NCBI GenBank assembly: GCA_050486265.1 | Contig: JBJHCY010000012.1 | Coordinates: 26,496-90,495, forward strand | DNA from: SLFH01 sp050486265 | Lineage (GTDB): Bacteria; Planctomycetota; Phycisphaerae; Phycisphaerales; UBA1924 | Reading direction: 5' to 3' | Length of the DNA: 64,000 bases | Part shown: positions 46,177 through 54,967 of the stretch, piece by piece | Layout: each line of letters starts with the position of its first letter | How positions within the stretch are numbered: position 1 is the stretch's first letter | Notes under the pieces: generated by a model | Seen by the model: only the letters and a program-made list of their open reading frames with translations | Database searches by the model: none | What the model was told of the DNA's origin: nothing | Translations under genes and position numbers: made by a program

Positions 46177-47520
46177 TCAGCAGCCGGCGGCGAACGCCGT
46201 GAGGTAGGCGAAGAAGTCGTCGGCGTCGATCACGCCGTCGCTGTTGAAATCGGCGCGGCTGTCGCCCGACGCGAAAAGCTGGAGGAACAGGAAGAAATCG
46301 TCGGCGTCGACAACCCCGTCGCCGGTCAGGTCGGCGGGACACGACGGGGCGTCCACACCAAGGCGCACGGCGTAGGGGAAGCGGTTCCAGTCCTGATCGC
46401 GACCGACACCGACGACAACGCTGCCGTCCGCCGAAGCGCCGTAGCCGGTGACCAGGTCACGGAACTCGGTCGGATCGACGCCCTGATGGCGGTTGAGGAT
46501 GTGGTCGGCGAGCTTCTCGAGGCCGTGCTCCTCGGTCCAGATGAACGCGGCGCCGAAGGGGAAGTCGTAGAAAAGCTCGGCGTTGAGGGTGCCGATGACC
46601 GTCTTGCCGTCATCGGAGATCCACGAAGGCACTGCGCCCTTGAAGCCCGCTGGCGTCTGGCCCATCATCGTGACCGTCTGCGTCTGCAGGTCGTAGATGA
46701 AGCCGTCCTCGCGGAAGTCGAAGCCTGTGCCCAGATGCATAAGAGCGAAACCCGCGGCGTACCGCCCGTTGGCGCTCATCACCAGGAAGCGGCTGCTGAT
46801 CGCGTCCGGAACATTGACCTGAGCGCTGCTCCCGTCGGCCGCCCAGACCACCGCGACGGCGCTGTCGTCGGGGAACTCCGCGAAGCCGGCCATGAACTGC
46901 CCGTCGTCGCTGACGCCGGTGGTCGCGAAGCGGCCGGTGCCGGCGGGATCGGGCAGGTTCAGGGGCTCGTTCATCGTCTGGAGGTCCCAGATGTACCCGT
47001 CCATGAAGGTCGGGCAGCACGGGTTGAACTCGCGCGTGTAGTTCCGGTAGCCGACAACATACCTTCCGTTGGCGCTCACGCTCCACGCGTTGCTCATCGC
47101 GCCGAAGATCTGGTTGGGAACGATCGTCCGCTCGGTGTCACCCTCTCGGTAGAAGAAGCCGAAGGCGCTCCTGCGGGTCGGGTCGATCGGATCGTTCGCG
47201 GCGGTCCAGCCGACGAGCACGCTCCCGTCGTGCGAGGCGGTGCGCAGGTCGCCGCCGGTGCCCGGCAGCGGGGTGAACGCGCCGGTGTCCATGTCGAAGA
47301 GCACGGCGAGCCAGTCGTTGCCGCCCTGGCCGTCGGGAATCAGACCCTCGCCGATGACGGTTGATTTGTCGGCCGTGACGGCGCGGGCGTTCATCTGCGC
47401 CGGCGCGTCGGGGAAGGAGCCGATGTTCACAAACTCGGCCTGCGGGAGCGCGAGAGCCGAGCCGCAGGCCAGCAGCGTGGCGAGAGCGACGCCGGGAACC
47501 GTTCGATGCAAACCGTTCAT
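46177..47520 (-). CDS. Secreted beta-repeat protein with GC-type dockerin (paralogue B)
   Basis: 447 residues. ATG 47520 is chosen because GGAG lies 9 nt upstream; the in-frame ATG at 47535 has no SD. Signal peptide LATLLACGSALA. Same HAF-like repeats as paralogue A (e.g. FGAMSNAWSVSANGRYVVGY; NPCCPTF) and the same dockerin. Tandem duplication with A is clear. Protein repeats have diverged to roughly half identity by eye, yet the dockerin DNA is almost identical. Confidence 0.75.
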   Translation of the reverse strand: MNGLHRTVPGVALATLLACGSALALPQAEFVNIGSFPDAPAQMNARAVTADKSTVIGEGLIPDGQGGNDWLAVLFDMDTGAFTPLPGTGGDLRTASHDGSVLVGWTAANDPIDPTRRSAFGFFYREGDTERTIVPNQIFGAMSNAWSVSANGRYVVGYRNYTREFNPCCPTFMDGYIWDLQTMNEPLNLPDPAGTGRFATTGVSDDGQFMAGFAEFPDDSAVAVVWAADGSSAQVNVPDAISSRFLVMSANGRYAAGFALMHLGTGFDFREDGFIYDLQTQTVTMMGQTPAGFKGAVPSWISDDGKTVIGTLNAELFYDFPFGAAFIWTEEHGLEKLADHILNRHQGVDPTEFRDLVTGYGASADGSVVVGVGRDQDWNRFPYAVRLGVDAPSCPADLTGDGVVDADDFFLFLQLFASGDSRADFNSDGVIDADDFFAYLTAFAAGC

Positions 47521-47634
47521 GAGGGGGTTCTCCATCTGTTGCTTGACGCGCGCCCTGTTGGCCCGGGGGCGTCCGCGTCTTCGGGGGTGGGGTAAACCCC
47601 GTCGCGCCGTTTCCGTCGCGACGGAGCGGGGGAG

Positions 47635-48294
47635 TCAGCGGCGACGGCGCGTCACGAAGAGGCCGCCGACCGCGAGGGGTGCGAGCACACCGGGAGCGGG
47701 CACGACCGTGAGGATCGCGCCCATGCCCCCGCCCGCGGCGGGGAAGGGAGAGACCTGGTTGTTGTTGTCCAGATCGATGATGTACAGGTTGTTGTCGCTG
47801 GAGCCGACGGTGAAGTCGTTGTACATCTCGGTGCCGAAGTTCACGAAGCTGAACGCGTCGGTCTCGTACTTGACAGCCAGCCAGATCCTGTCGCCGGAGT
47901 TCACGAAGATCCCGGGCGTGATGTCGAGCGTCGGGAACAGCACCTGGCCGAGGCCGACGCTCGTCGGGGCGACGCTGCCCGACCAGAGCAGGGTGTCCGA
48001 GCCGCCGAGCAGCTGCGGCACGCCGTCGCCGTCGTCGAGGTACAGCGAGACATCGGCGTTGATGTTGATGGCGCCGGGCCCGCCGAAGCCGCCGCTGGAG
48101 TAGGTCATCGTGAAGGTGATGTCCTGCAGCTCGCCGCCGCCGGCGATGACCATGTCGTCGGCGAGGATCTGATTGTCGAAGTTGGTGATGTTGAACCCGC
48201 CGGACGAGTCGGTCATGTTGCTGTACACGGGGATGGCCGAGGCGGAACCTGCGGCCAACAGCAGGGCGGTCATCGAGCAAGCGATCTTGTTCAT
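47635..48294 (-). CDS. Surface protein with PEP-CTERM-like (PAPG) tail
   Basis: 219 residues, ATG with GGAGGAG 8 nt upstream. Signal peptide ACSMTALLLAAGSASA. A beta-sandwich-like body (ITFTMTYSSGGFGGPGAININADVSLYLDD) resembles the 'choice-of-anchor' ectodomains. C-terminus: VPAPGVLAPLAVGGLFVTRRRR, a PEP-CTERM variant with PAPG instead of PEP, hydrophobic helix and Arg cluster, expected to be handled by an exosortase-type system, none of which lies in the window. Transcribed from a promoter mirrored in the divergent HTH gene. Confidence 0.75.
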   Translation of the reverse strand: MNKIACSMTALLLAAGSASAIPVYSNMTDSSGGFNITNFDNQILADDMVIAGGGELQDITFTMTYSSGGFGGPGAININADVSLYLDDGDGVPQLLGGSDTLLWSGSVAPTSVGLGQVLFPTLDITPGIFVNSGDRIWLAVKYETDAFSFVNFGTEMYNDFTVGSSDNNLYIIDLDNNNQVSPFPAAGGGMGAILTVVPAPGVLAPLAVGGLFVTRRRR

Positions 48295-48401
48295 CTCTGG
48301 ATCTCCTCCGGTCTTGGTGTCTGTCTCTCTTCCGCGAGCCGCCGGAACCGGTTGCCGACACCCGCGATCCTGTCCGGCGGGCCCCTGGGCCGGCCGGGTG
48401 T

Positions 48402-48427
48402 TCTGAACTGTGCTCAGCATACATCGG
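48402..48427. repeat. 26-bp inverted element, left copy
   Basis: Exact reverse complement of 48550-48575; core TGCTCAGCATACATCGG. It contains the -10 of the minus promoter (48421-48416) and the bases to about +7. The near-palindrome TGCT-n-AGCA inside it is a natural binding site for a dimeric regulator. Confidence 0.8.
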
Positions 48428-48444
48428 TCCGGAGGCCGCGCCAA
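48416..48444 (-). promoter_or_regulatory. Promoter of the PAPG-tailed protein gene
   Basis: TTGGCG (48444-48439), 17 bp, TATGCT (48421-48416) on the minus strand. Predicted leader about 115 nt. Confidence 0.6.
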
Positions 48445-48532
48445 GGGGTTCCTCGGATTTCAGCAAATTTCCTTTCCGAGGCCCGGAATCCGCCCTCCCC
48501 GATCGATTTCTGTGCTTGCCTCCCGATTCTGC

Positions 48533-48561
48533 TTGTGCTCGGGCACGACCCGATGTATGCT
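48533..48561 (+). promoter_or_regulatory. Promoter of the HTH-containing gene
   Basis: TTGTGC (48533-48538), 17 bp, TATGCT (48556-48561). Mirror image of the minus promoter 112 bp away; predicted leader about 66 nt to ATG 48634. Confidence 0.6.
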
Positions 48562-48575
48562 GAGCACAGTTCAGA
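48550..48575. repeat. 26-bp inverted element, right copy
   Basis: Perfect reverse complement of 48402-48427, overlapping the -10 and start region of the plus promoter. Together the two copies suggest one regulator acting on both divergent genes. Confidence 0.8.
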
Positions 48576-48633
48576 GATTTTTTCCGCCCACCTCCGAGCG
48601 GGGTTGCGGCAGGCCGCCGATACTCGGGTAGAT

Positions 48634-49965
48634 ATGCGTCCAACATCCGGCCCAACAACCAATCAAAGGCCAATCGAAATCCCCTGGGAGGGCCGCGAGG
48701 CCGACTCCACCGACCACGAGCCCCTCTCCCAGGAGGAAAGATCCGCACTCGACCGCATCGCCAGACGCCTCCACGGCGAGCTCCGCTCGGCCATCCTCGC
48801 CCTGCCCGAGCCGGCGCGGGGCGCCAGCGGCATGGCCCGCCACCTGGGGGTTGAGCGGACCACCTGCCAGCGGATCGTTTCGGGCGTCAGCGGGCCCTTC
48901 CCGGGGCCCGAACTCGTCACCCGCCTGCCGGGGGTTCAGGGGCTCCGCCGATTCGTCGCCTCGCTGCGTGAGGGGGAGGATCTGGACGACTCATCGATCG
49001 ACTCGGTCGAGGCGGCGGTGGACCGCTTCGCCGAGGGCGTGCGGACGATGGGGCCCAGCCGCAGCAAGCTGCTCCGGCGGATGCGGACCGCCCACGGGTC
49101 CCCCCCCGCAACCCCGGGCGACGCCGACGGCGAACTCGCTCAGCGGACCCAGCTCTTCGAGAGCGGGCGTCGGCTGACGGGGCAGTATTCAGAGGTGAGC
49201 CTTGCGACCTTCGCCTTCCGCCCGACGCCGGGCGAGCCCGGGCTGATGGACTCGGCCCAGCTCCGGGGCTTTCTGGGGCACCATGTGCGCCGGGACGCGA
49301 TGCCGTTCTCGTTCCTGTGGTTTTCGGACATGAGCGCGTCGGAGGATCCGGGCACGGGCTCGTACAGCACGCTGGAGCGCGAGCCGGTGAAGGGGCGGAG
49401 CCAGGGGTTGGTGCTGCCCGAGTTCAGCTCCGAGCCGCTGCCGGTCATCACCTCGCGGGGGCCGGGCAACAAGACCGTTTTCCTCGTCGACCCCAAGGAG
49501 ATCGATCCGGACCGGCCGATCGATGTCGTCGCGGCCGGGCGCACCGACGCGGCGCAGCGGCACCCCGCCGGCGGCAAGCCCCCGCTGCACGAGGTCTGGA
49601 TGCTCGGGCGGTTCCCCGCCAAGCGGCTGATCTTCGATGTGCTGCTGCACCGCTCGATGGCGCGCGCGTGCATCCCGAGCGTCGGGGTCTACAGCGTGCA
49701 GCCCAACCTCGCCGAGACACAGGAGCTCCGCTGGCTGGACCGCTTCCCTGTCACGCCCAAGCTCGAGGTGCTCCAGCCGGGCATCGCCAACATCGCCCAC
49801 GCCGCGTATCCCCGCTACACCGAGCTGCTCGGCCACCTCTTCGACCGCCTGGGCTGGGACGCGGGCGAGTTCATCGGATACCGCTGCGATGTGGTCTACC
49901 CCGTCTGGGGCGGCGGGCACTGCATGATCTTCGACTTCGGACGCGAGGAAGAGGACGCGGGTTGA
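48634..49965 (+). CDS. HTH-containing protein of unknown family, candidate regulator
   Basis: 443 residues. The ATG at 48634 is taken because earlier in-frame codons fall at or before the promoter. Residues about 64-84 (SGMARHLGVERTTCQRIVSG) look like a helix-turn-helix. The remaining ~300 residues form a mixed alpha/beta domain (FLWFSDMSASEDP, VDPKEIDPDRPIDVV, CDVVYPVWGGGHCMIFDFG) that I do not recognise; it could bind a ligand. Divergent from the PAPG-protein gene with identical promoter elements, so it is a candidate autoregulator. Planctomycete genomes contain similar uncharacterised proteins, in my recollection. Confidence 0.55.
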   Translation: MRPTSGPTTNQRPIEIPWEGREADSTDHEPLSQEERSALDRIARRLHGELRSAILALPEPARGASGMARHLGVERTTCQRIVSGVSGPFPGPELVTRLPGVQGLRRFVASLREGEDLDDSSIDSVEAAVDRFAEGVRTMGPSRSKLLRRMRTAHGSPPATPGDADGELAQRTQLFESGRRLTGQYSEVSLATFAFRPTPGEPGLMDSAQLRGFLGHHVRRDAMPFSFLWFSDMSASEDPGTGSYSTLEREPVKGRSQGLVLPEFSSEPLPVITSRGPGNKTVFLVDPKEIDPDRPIDVVAAGRTDAAQRHPAGGKPPLHEVWMLGRFPAKRLIFDVLLHRSMARACIPSVGVYSVQPNLAETQELRWLDRFPVTPKLEVLQPGIANIAHAAYPRYTELLGHLFDRLGWDAGEFIGYRCDVVYPVWGGGHCMIFDFGREEEDAG

Positions 49966-50119
49966 GGGTCGAAGTCGATCGAGACCCGGCGTTGGCGATC
50001 GTTTGATCGGTCGACATCCATAGTCGCCTGCGCAAGTGATGATCCAGCGCACCGACCTCTCGAACTGTTCGGTTCGGGGGCATGTTGACACTGCTCGGGG
50101 ACATCGCTGACAGCAAAGA

Positions 50120-50142
50120 CACTGGCGGACGAGCCGCCAGTG
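50120..50142. repeat. Stem-loop repeat, copy 2
   Basis: CACTGGCGG - ACGAG - CCGCCAGTG, identical in stem to 23977-23999. It lies in the 559-bp gap 49966-50524, which has no gene. Confidence 0.6.
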
Positions 50143-50170
50143 CCACAGGTCTTGCGCGACAGCACGCCCG

Positions 50171-50418
50171 CTGAAAGCCCCGAAGGGGCGCGGGGTTGTA
50201 GCCACGGGTGGAAGCGTGCGCAGCACGCTGGAACCCGTGGATAGCGTCATTCACCCCCCGCTCTGAAGGAGCGGATGACGCGCACGATCAACACCACGCC
50301 TTCCTTCGCCCCTTCAGGGCGAAGTCGTTCTTGCGCCGCTTTCCACGGGTTGCGCTCCGACCGACGCTACGCGTCGGCCTGCGCTCCACCCGCGGCTACA
50401 ACCCATCGCTCCTTCGGA
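50171..50418. repeat. Large REP-like inverted repeat
   Basis: Left half 50171-50243 and right half 50338-50418 are related in inverted orientation: GTTGTAGCCACGGGT (50195-50209) against ACCCGCGGCTACAAC (50388-50402), 14 of 15 matching. Each half has its own inner CCACGGGT/ACCCGTGG (or ACCCGCGG) pair, and G/C hairpins cap the ends (CCCCGAAGGGG; CGCTCCTTCGGAGCG). This GTAGCC(A/G)CGGGTGGA motif looks like the dispersed intergenic repeats of planctomycetes, possibly of RAYT/REP type. No transposase gene is next to it. Confidence 0.6.
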
Positions 50419-50524
50419 GCGAGGGAAGCGCGTGCGCCGGTCGGATCTCGCCCAGCCATTCGATGCCAGGTTCACAAACGCGGCACGCAAGACGCCTCAT
50501 CAACGAAGCCTCACGCCGCGACCC

Positions 50525-51493
50525 TCACCACCCCAGCACATACGCGAAGATCAGCGGCGCCACGATCGACGCGTCCGACTCGATCATGAACCGCGGCGTG
50601 TCCTTTTCCAGCTTGCCCCAGGTGATCTTCTCGCCCGGCTCTGCGCCCGAGTACGACCCGAAGCTGGTGGTCGAGTCGCCGATCTGGCAGAAGTACGACC
50701 AGACGGGCACGGCCTGCTTGAGGTCGAAGTTGAGCATCGGCACGACGCAGATGGGGAAGTCGCCGGCGATGCCGCCGCCGATCTGGAAGAAACCGACGCC
50801 CGAGCCCTTGGGCGCGATCTCCTTGTACCACTTGGCGAGGCTGACCATGTAGTCGACGCCGGGGCGGACGATCGTGGTTCGCGAGAGCTCGCCCTCGATA
50901 TTGCGGGCGGTGAAGATGTTGCCGAGCGTCGAGTCTTCCCAGCCGGGGACGAAGAGGGGGAGGTTCTTCTCAGCAGCGGCGAGCAGCCACGAGTTCTTCG
51001 GATCGGCCTGGTACTGCCCTTCCAGCTCGCCCGAGAGCAGGAGGCGGTAGAAGAACTCGTGCGGCAGGAGCGTCTCGCCCTTCTCGTCAGCTTCTTTCCA
51101 GAGGCGCATCATCGAGCCCTCGATCCTGCGGATCGCCTCTTCCTCGGGGATGCAGGTGTCGGTGACGCGGGCGAGCCCTTCGTCGAGGAGGGCCTGCTCG
51201 TCCTCGGCCGTCAGCTCGCGGTAGTTGGGCACGGGGCGGTAGTGCTCATGGGCGACGAGGTTGAAGACATCCTCTTCGAGGTTCGCCCCGGTGCAGCTGA
51301 TCGCGTGGACCTTGCCCTTGCGGATCATCTCCGCGAGCGAGCGCCCGAGTTCGGCGGTGCTCATCGCGCCCGCAAGCGTCAGGAACATCACCCCGCCCCG
51401 GTCGAGGTGGTCGTTCCACGCCTTGGCGGCGCGGACCGTCGTCGCGGCGTTGAAGTGGCGGTAATGCTCGTCCATGAAGGATCTGATGCTCAC
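50525..51493 (-). CDS. Deoxyhypusine synthase-like enzyme
   Basis: 322 residues, GTG with GGAGG 6 nt upstream, overlapping the preceding stop. NAD-binding ISCTGANLEEDVFN and the C-terminal SGAEPGEKITWGKL ... SDASIVAPL align with deoxyhypusine synthase; the Lys of WGK is the residue that carries the aminobutyl intermediate and is conserved. Bacteria lack eIF5A, the eukaryotic substrate, and bacterial members of this family have been linked to homospermidine synthesis. Here it is the last gene of a five-gene unit with two amide ligases, so transfer of an aminobutyl group to a small molecule or polyamine is more likely than protein modification. Confidence 0.88.
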   Translation of the reverse strand: MSIRSFMDEHYRHFNAATTVRAAKAWNDHLDRGGVMFLTLAGAMSTAELGRSLAEMIRKGKVHAISCTGANLEEDVFNLVAHEHYRPVPNYRELTAEDEQALLDEGLARVTDTCIPEEEAIRRIEGSMMRLWKEADEKGETLLPHEFFYRLLLSGELEGQYQADPKNSWLLAAAEKNLPLFVPGWEDSTLGNIFTARNIEGELSRTTIVRPGVDYMVSLAKWYKEIAPKGSGVGFFQIGGGIAGDFPICVVPMLNFDLKQAVPVWSYFCQIGDSTTSFGSYSGAEPGEKITWGKLEKDTPRFMIESDASIVAPLIFAYVLGW

Positions 51494-52233
51494 GGGTGAC
51501 CTCCGGGCGGTTGATCGTGGGAAAGGTTCACCGAGTCTAGAAGCGCCCCGCCCAGCACGCCCGCCAGGGCTTCCGCTTCGGCGGGGTCGGCGAGGAGGTC
51601 GCTGCGGATCTCCAGCTCCAGCCCCGTGTACAGAAGTGACGCGAAGTCTCGTCGCAGGGCGGTCGTGTGGCCGTCGGCGACGCCTTCGTACGGCTCGTTG
51701 GCCCGGGTCTCCAGGCCCGTCCGATCACGGATCGCCTCGATCCAGCGCTCCGCGATTTCACGCTCCGCCCTCCGGACGGGGTCGAAGAGGACGCCGACCT
51801 CGACGCTCCGGCGCACGCCGTCGAGCACAGGCGTGAAGGAGTGGATCGAGATGTGCAGGGTGGTCAGGCCCGCCCGGGAGGCGAGGTCGACGAGCTGGAT
51901 CGCCCGTGACCGCAGCGGCGTGTAGTGTGCCGCGAGGATCTCCCGCTTGTCGTCTTCGGGCAGCCCGCGCGTGAACTCCGACCAGAGGCCCGGATTATCC
52001 AGCGAGCGGTTCAGCTCGACGACCAGGCGCGAGACGGCCGAGAGGAGCAGCGGCGCCCCCAGGTCGGAGGCGAACTTGAGGGCGACGGGCAGCACGCCCT
52101 CGTCGTAGCCGCGGTGCGAGTTGAGCTCGGCCTCGGCGCCGGCGAAGGCTTCGGCCCACGCTTCGGGCACGCGATTGCCCGCGTGCTCGCACGAGAGCAT
52201 GACGAAGACCGGACGCGCGGGCTGCTGCGGCAT
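51490..52233 (-). CDS. N-formylglutamate amidohydrolase-family enzyme
   Basis: 247 residues. FVMLSCEHAGNRVP, NSHRGYDEGVLPVA, SIHSFTP and the late EPYEGVADGHTT are the conserved blocks of PF05013, a zinc-dependent hydrolase fold related to carboxypeptidases. Classic members remove formate from N-formylglutamate in histidine degradation, but no hut genes are present. Within an amide-ligase operon it more plausibly cleaves an amide in the pathway's product or a protected intermediate. Its GTGA overlap with the DHS-like gene and 5-bp gap to GCS2 imply co-expression. Confidence 0.85.
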   Translation of the reverse strand: MPQQPARPVFVMLSCEHAGNRVPEAWAEAFAGAEAELNSHRGYDEGVLPVALKFASDLGAPLLLSAVSRLVVELNRSLDNPGLWSEFTRGLPEDDKREILAAHYTPLRSRAIQLVDLASRAGLTTLHISIHSFTPVLDGVRRSVEVGVLFDPVRRAEREIAERWIEAIRDRTGLETRANEPYEGVADGHTTALRRDFASLLYTGLELEIRSDLLADPAEAEALAGVLGGALLDSVNLSHDQPPGGHP

Positions 52234-52238
52234 GGTGC

Positions 52239-53519
52239 TCAGCCCTCGGGCGTGAAGGGCTCGCCTTGGCGCAGCGCGTCGGCGAGCTTGGTGTAGACGC
52301 GCCGGAGGGCGGCACGGTCCGGCGCCGGGCCGAGCGCCTTGAGGATGCGGGTCGCGAGTGTGCCGTGGTTGAAGATGGTCTGCAGGGGCTTCGGATCAAC
52401 CCCGGGCGAACGCGGCAATTCGTCGTCGAGGCGGCGCCAGAGCTCGCCGGCCTTCACCCCCCCGCTCGCTTCGCTGATCCCGAAGGCTCGCAGGAACGAC
52501 GCGTCGGCAATCGTCGCCCGCTCGGCGTCTTTGATGCAGCCCAGCAGGATCGCGTGCAAGGAGTCGACGCCGAAGGCCTGGAGTTCGTTGAGGCTGATCC
52601 AGCGTTCTTCGGCGAGCGCCCGCACGGCCCGGATCACCAGATCGCAGACCGCGATGTCCGAGGCGGGGCACTCCTGGATGTCCAGCAGGCGGATCTCGAT
52701 CGAGCCGCGGTCGAAGCGGGCGATGCAGCCGCGGGCGTTGACCCACTCGTGGCGGATGATCCCCTCGGGGTCGTGGGGTTCGAGGTCCTTGTAGATCCCC
52801 GCGAGCAGCACGCCCTCGTAGTCTCGCCGTGAAAAGACGGGCTCGGGGATCACGCGCCCGCTGACCGACGGCACTGCCCTCGCGTTGGCCCGGTAGACCT
52901 CCAGCCTCGCGTCGGCGAAGGCGGTCGGCGCGCCGTCCATGACGGGGGAAGCCGCGGCCAGCGCGGGGAGGATCGGCAGGACCATGCGGACCGCCGCGTG
53001 CAGGCGTGCGAACTCGGCGTCGTCGGCGAAGGGGAGGTTGATGTGGGTGGACTGGAGGTTGGCCCACCCGTGCCCGCGGCAGTCGAAGATCCGGTTGAAC
53101 GCCTCGTACACCGGCGAGTACTCGTGGGGCCACAGGCGCATCTCGGCGAAGGGATCCATCCACGGGTGCGTCGCGCCGGGCAGCAGGCGGCAGCCCATGG
53201 GCGCCAGCACCTCTTCGACTCTCACGACATGCGACTGAAACAGATCCGCCAGCCCCCCGAGGTGGGGCACGGGGCGGATGGTTTTCAGCTCGACGACATG
53301 CAGGGCGAGCTCGTTGGACCAGCCGATGACGCTCCCCTCGCCGTCGGGCTCGACATCGCTGGTGTACTCGCCGGCGATCGCCTTCATCACCTCGTCGGCG
53401 ACGGGGCGGACATCGAGCGTCTGCTCGTCGACGATCATGTATTCGAGCTCGACCCCCACCCCCCCGAAGAGCCCGAGCGGGTAGCGGTAGTCGGAAATTT
53501 TCGGCGCGGGTTCTGTCAT
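52239..53519 (-). CDS. GCS2-family carboxylate-amine ligase (YbdK-like)
   Basis: 426 residues from ATG 53519, overlapping the RimK-type stop (ATGA). GGVGVELEYMIVD opens the ligase fold with its metal-binding Glu residues; LQSTHINLPF, IIRHEWVNARGCIARF and GSIEIRLLDIQECP are the other GCS2 motifs. Related enzymes make gamma-glutamylcysteine or join an amino acid to an amine. No glutathione synthetase gene is beside it, so the product need not be glutathione-like. Confidence 0.87.
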   Translation of the reverse strand: MTEPAPKISDYRYPLGLFGGVGVELEYMIVDEQTLDVRPVADEVMKAIAGEYTSDVEPDGEGSVIGWSNELALHVVELKTIRPVPHLGGLADLFQSHVVRVEEVLAPMGCRLLPGATHPWMDPFAEMRLWPHEYSPVYEAFNRIFDCRGHGWANLQSTHINLPFADDAEFARLHAAVRMVLPILPALAAASPVMDGAPTAFADARLEVYRANARAVPSVSGRVIPEPVFSRRDYEGVLLAGIYKDLEPHDPEGIIRHEWVNARGCIARFDRGSIEIRLLDIQECPASDIAVCDLVIRAVRALAEERWISLNELQAFGVDSLHAILLGCIKDAERATIADASFLRAFGISEASGGVKAGELWRRLDDELPRSPGVDPKPLQTIFNHGTLATRILKALGPAPDRAALRRVYTKLADALRQGEPFTPEG

Positions 53520-54967
53520 CTGCGGCTCGATTCGATCTTGGCGAGCAGGTGGTCGACGATGCGCCGGTAGAGCCAGTCGCCGAGGATTTTGTCTTCCACG
53601 CCCGCGTCGATGCTTGGGTTGTCGTTGATCTCGATGATCTTGGGCTTGCCGCCCAGGACCTTGATGTCGACGCCGTAGAGCCCGTCGCCGATGAGCTTTG
53701 CGGCCTTGACGGCCAGCGAGACGACGGCGCGGGGCGTGTCGTCGAGGGAGAAGCTCTGGAAGCCGCCCTCTCGGACGCCTTTCTCGTGGTGTTGAAGGAT
53801 CTGCCAGTGCTTGCGGGCCATGAAGTACTTGCAGGCGAAGACCGCTTCGCCCCCGAGCACGCCGATCCGCCAGTCGAACTCGGTGGGGGCGAACTCCTGG
53901 GCGATGAGCAGCTCCGAGCCGTTGAAGAGCTCGTCGATGCGGGCGTGGAACTCGTCCTCGGTGTCGACCTTGATGACGCCGCGGGAGAAGGCCTCGTCGG
54001 GGCGCTTGATGACGCACGGAAAGCCGATCTTCTCGGCGACCAGGTGCGTGCGGTCCTTGGAGAGGATGAGGGTCTCGGGCGTCGCCAGCCCGTGGCGCGT
54101 CATCAGCTCGGCGAGAAAAACCTTGTTGGCGCACCGGAGGATGGACTGCGGATCGTCGATCACCGCCAGCCCCTCGGCCTCGGCCCGTCTGGCGACCCTG
54201 TAAGTATGGTGGTCGACGGCGGTTGTCTCGCGGATCAGCAGCGCGTCGAACTCGGCGATCCGGCCGGCGTCGTCGGCGTGGATGAGCTCGGCCCTGAACC
54301 CCGCGGCTTCGGCCGCCTTAAGAAACTTCTTGATCGCCGGAGGGTCCGAAGGCGGGATCTCCTCGTGCTCGTTGACGAGGATCGCCAGGTCGTACCGGGC
54401 CTGGGTCTTTTTCGATCCCTTGCGGCGCGGCCGCTGGAGGAACCGCTGGGCCTGCTCGATGGCGTAGGGCCTGTGGTCCTCGGGGATTTCGCCGGCGCCG
54501 ATGACGCGGACGCTCTCGATATTCCACTTGTCGTCTTTGACAAAGACGGCCCGGAGGAACGGGGCGGGGAACTGGTTGAAGAGCGCCAGGGCGAGCCGGT
54601 CGTACCGGTGGGCCATGTTGCGTCCGAAGTAGATGCTCAGCTCGAACTCTTCGGACTTGAGCGGCGCGAGGCTCTTGCGGACGAGGTCGTCAAGCTCGTG
54701 CCCGACGATCCGGATGATCGGCGAAAGCCGGAAGTCGAGGATGGTGCCGACCGACGGCCAGGGCGTGTGCCCGCGGGCCGCGGCGAGCAGCGAGACATAG
54801 TAACCGGCGGATTGATAGCGGTACGAGCGGCAGAGGTTGAAGACCTTGGCCCGGCGGACAGCCGCGAAGCGCGGGTCGGTGAGATAGTCGCGCGCCGCGA
54901 CGACCTCGGTCCCGGGCACATGCAAGGGCCAGCGTTCGGGGCGATCGACGACGACGAGGGCGTTCAT
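53516..54967 (-). CDS. RimK-like ATP-grasp ligase with RLAN domain
   Basis: 483 residues. Residues about 1-160 correspond to the RimK-like ATP-grasp N-terminal domain (FNLCRSYRYQSAGYYVSLLAAARGH, a typical RLAN stretch). A linker with a Lys/Arg-rich patch follows, then the ATP-grasp core (about 270-470): FPCVIKRPDEAFSRGV, LLIAQEFAPTEFDWRIGVLGGEAVFACKY and the Mg-binding IIEINDNPSID (446-452). It activates a carboxylate as acyl-phosphate and joins it to an amine. ATGA overlaps on both sides couple it to the C39 and GCS2 genes. Confidence 0.9.
   Translation of the reverse strand: MNALVVVDRPERWPLHVPGTEVVAARDYLTDPRFAAVRRAKVFNLCRSYRYQSAGYYVSLLAAARGHTPWPSVGTILDFRLSPIIRIVGHELDDLVRKSLAPLKSEEFELSIYFGRNMAHRYDRLALALFNQFPAPFLRAVFVKDDKWNIESVRVIGAGEIPEDHRPYAIEQAQRFLQRPRRKGSKKTQARYDLAILVNEHEEIPPSDPPAIKKFLKAAEAAGFRAELIHADDAGRIAEFDALLIRETTAVDHHTYRVARRAEAEGLAVIDDPQSILRCANKVFLAELMTRHGLATPETLILSKDRTHLVAEKIGFPCVIKRPDEAFSRGVIKVDTEDEFHARIDELFNGSELLIAQEFAPTEFDWRIGVLGGEAVFACKYFMARKHWQILQHHEKGVREGGFQSFSLDDTPRAVVSLAVKAAKLIGDGLYGVDIKVLGGKPKIIEINDNPSIDAGVEDKILGDWLYRRIVDHLLAKIESSRR

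Noticed and set aside
47521..47634. Terminator between the PAPG-protein gene and paralogue B
   Set aside because: A CCGTCGCG/CGCGACGG hairpin is present but lacks a T-run, so termination is not supported.
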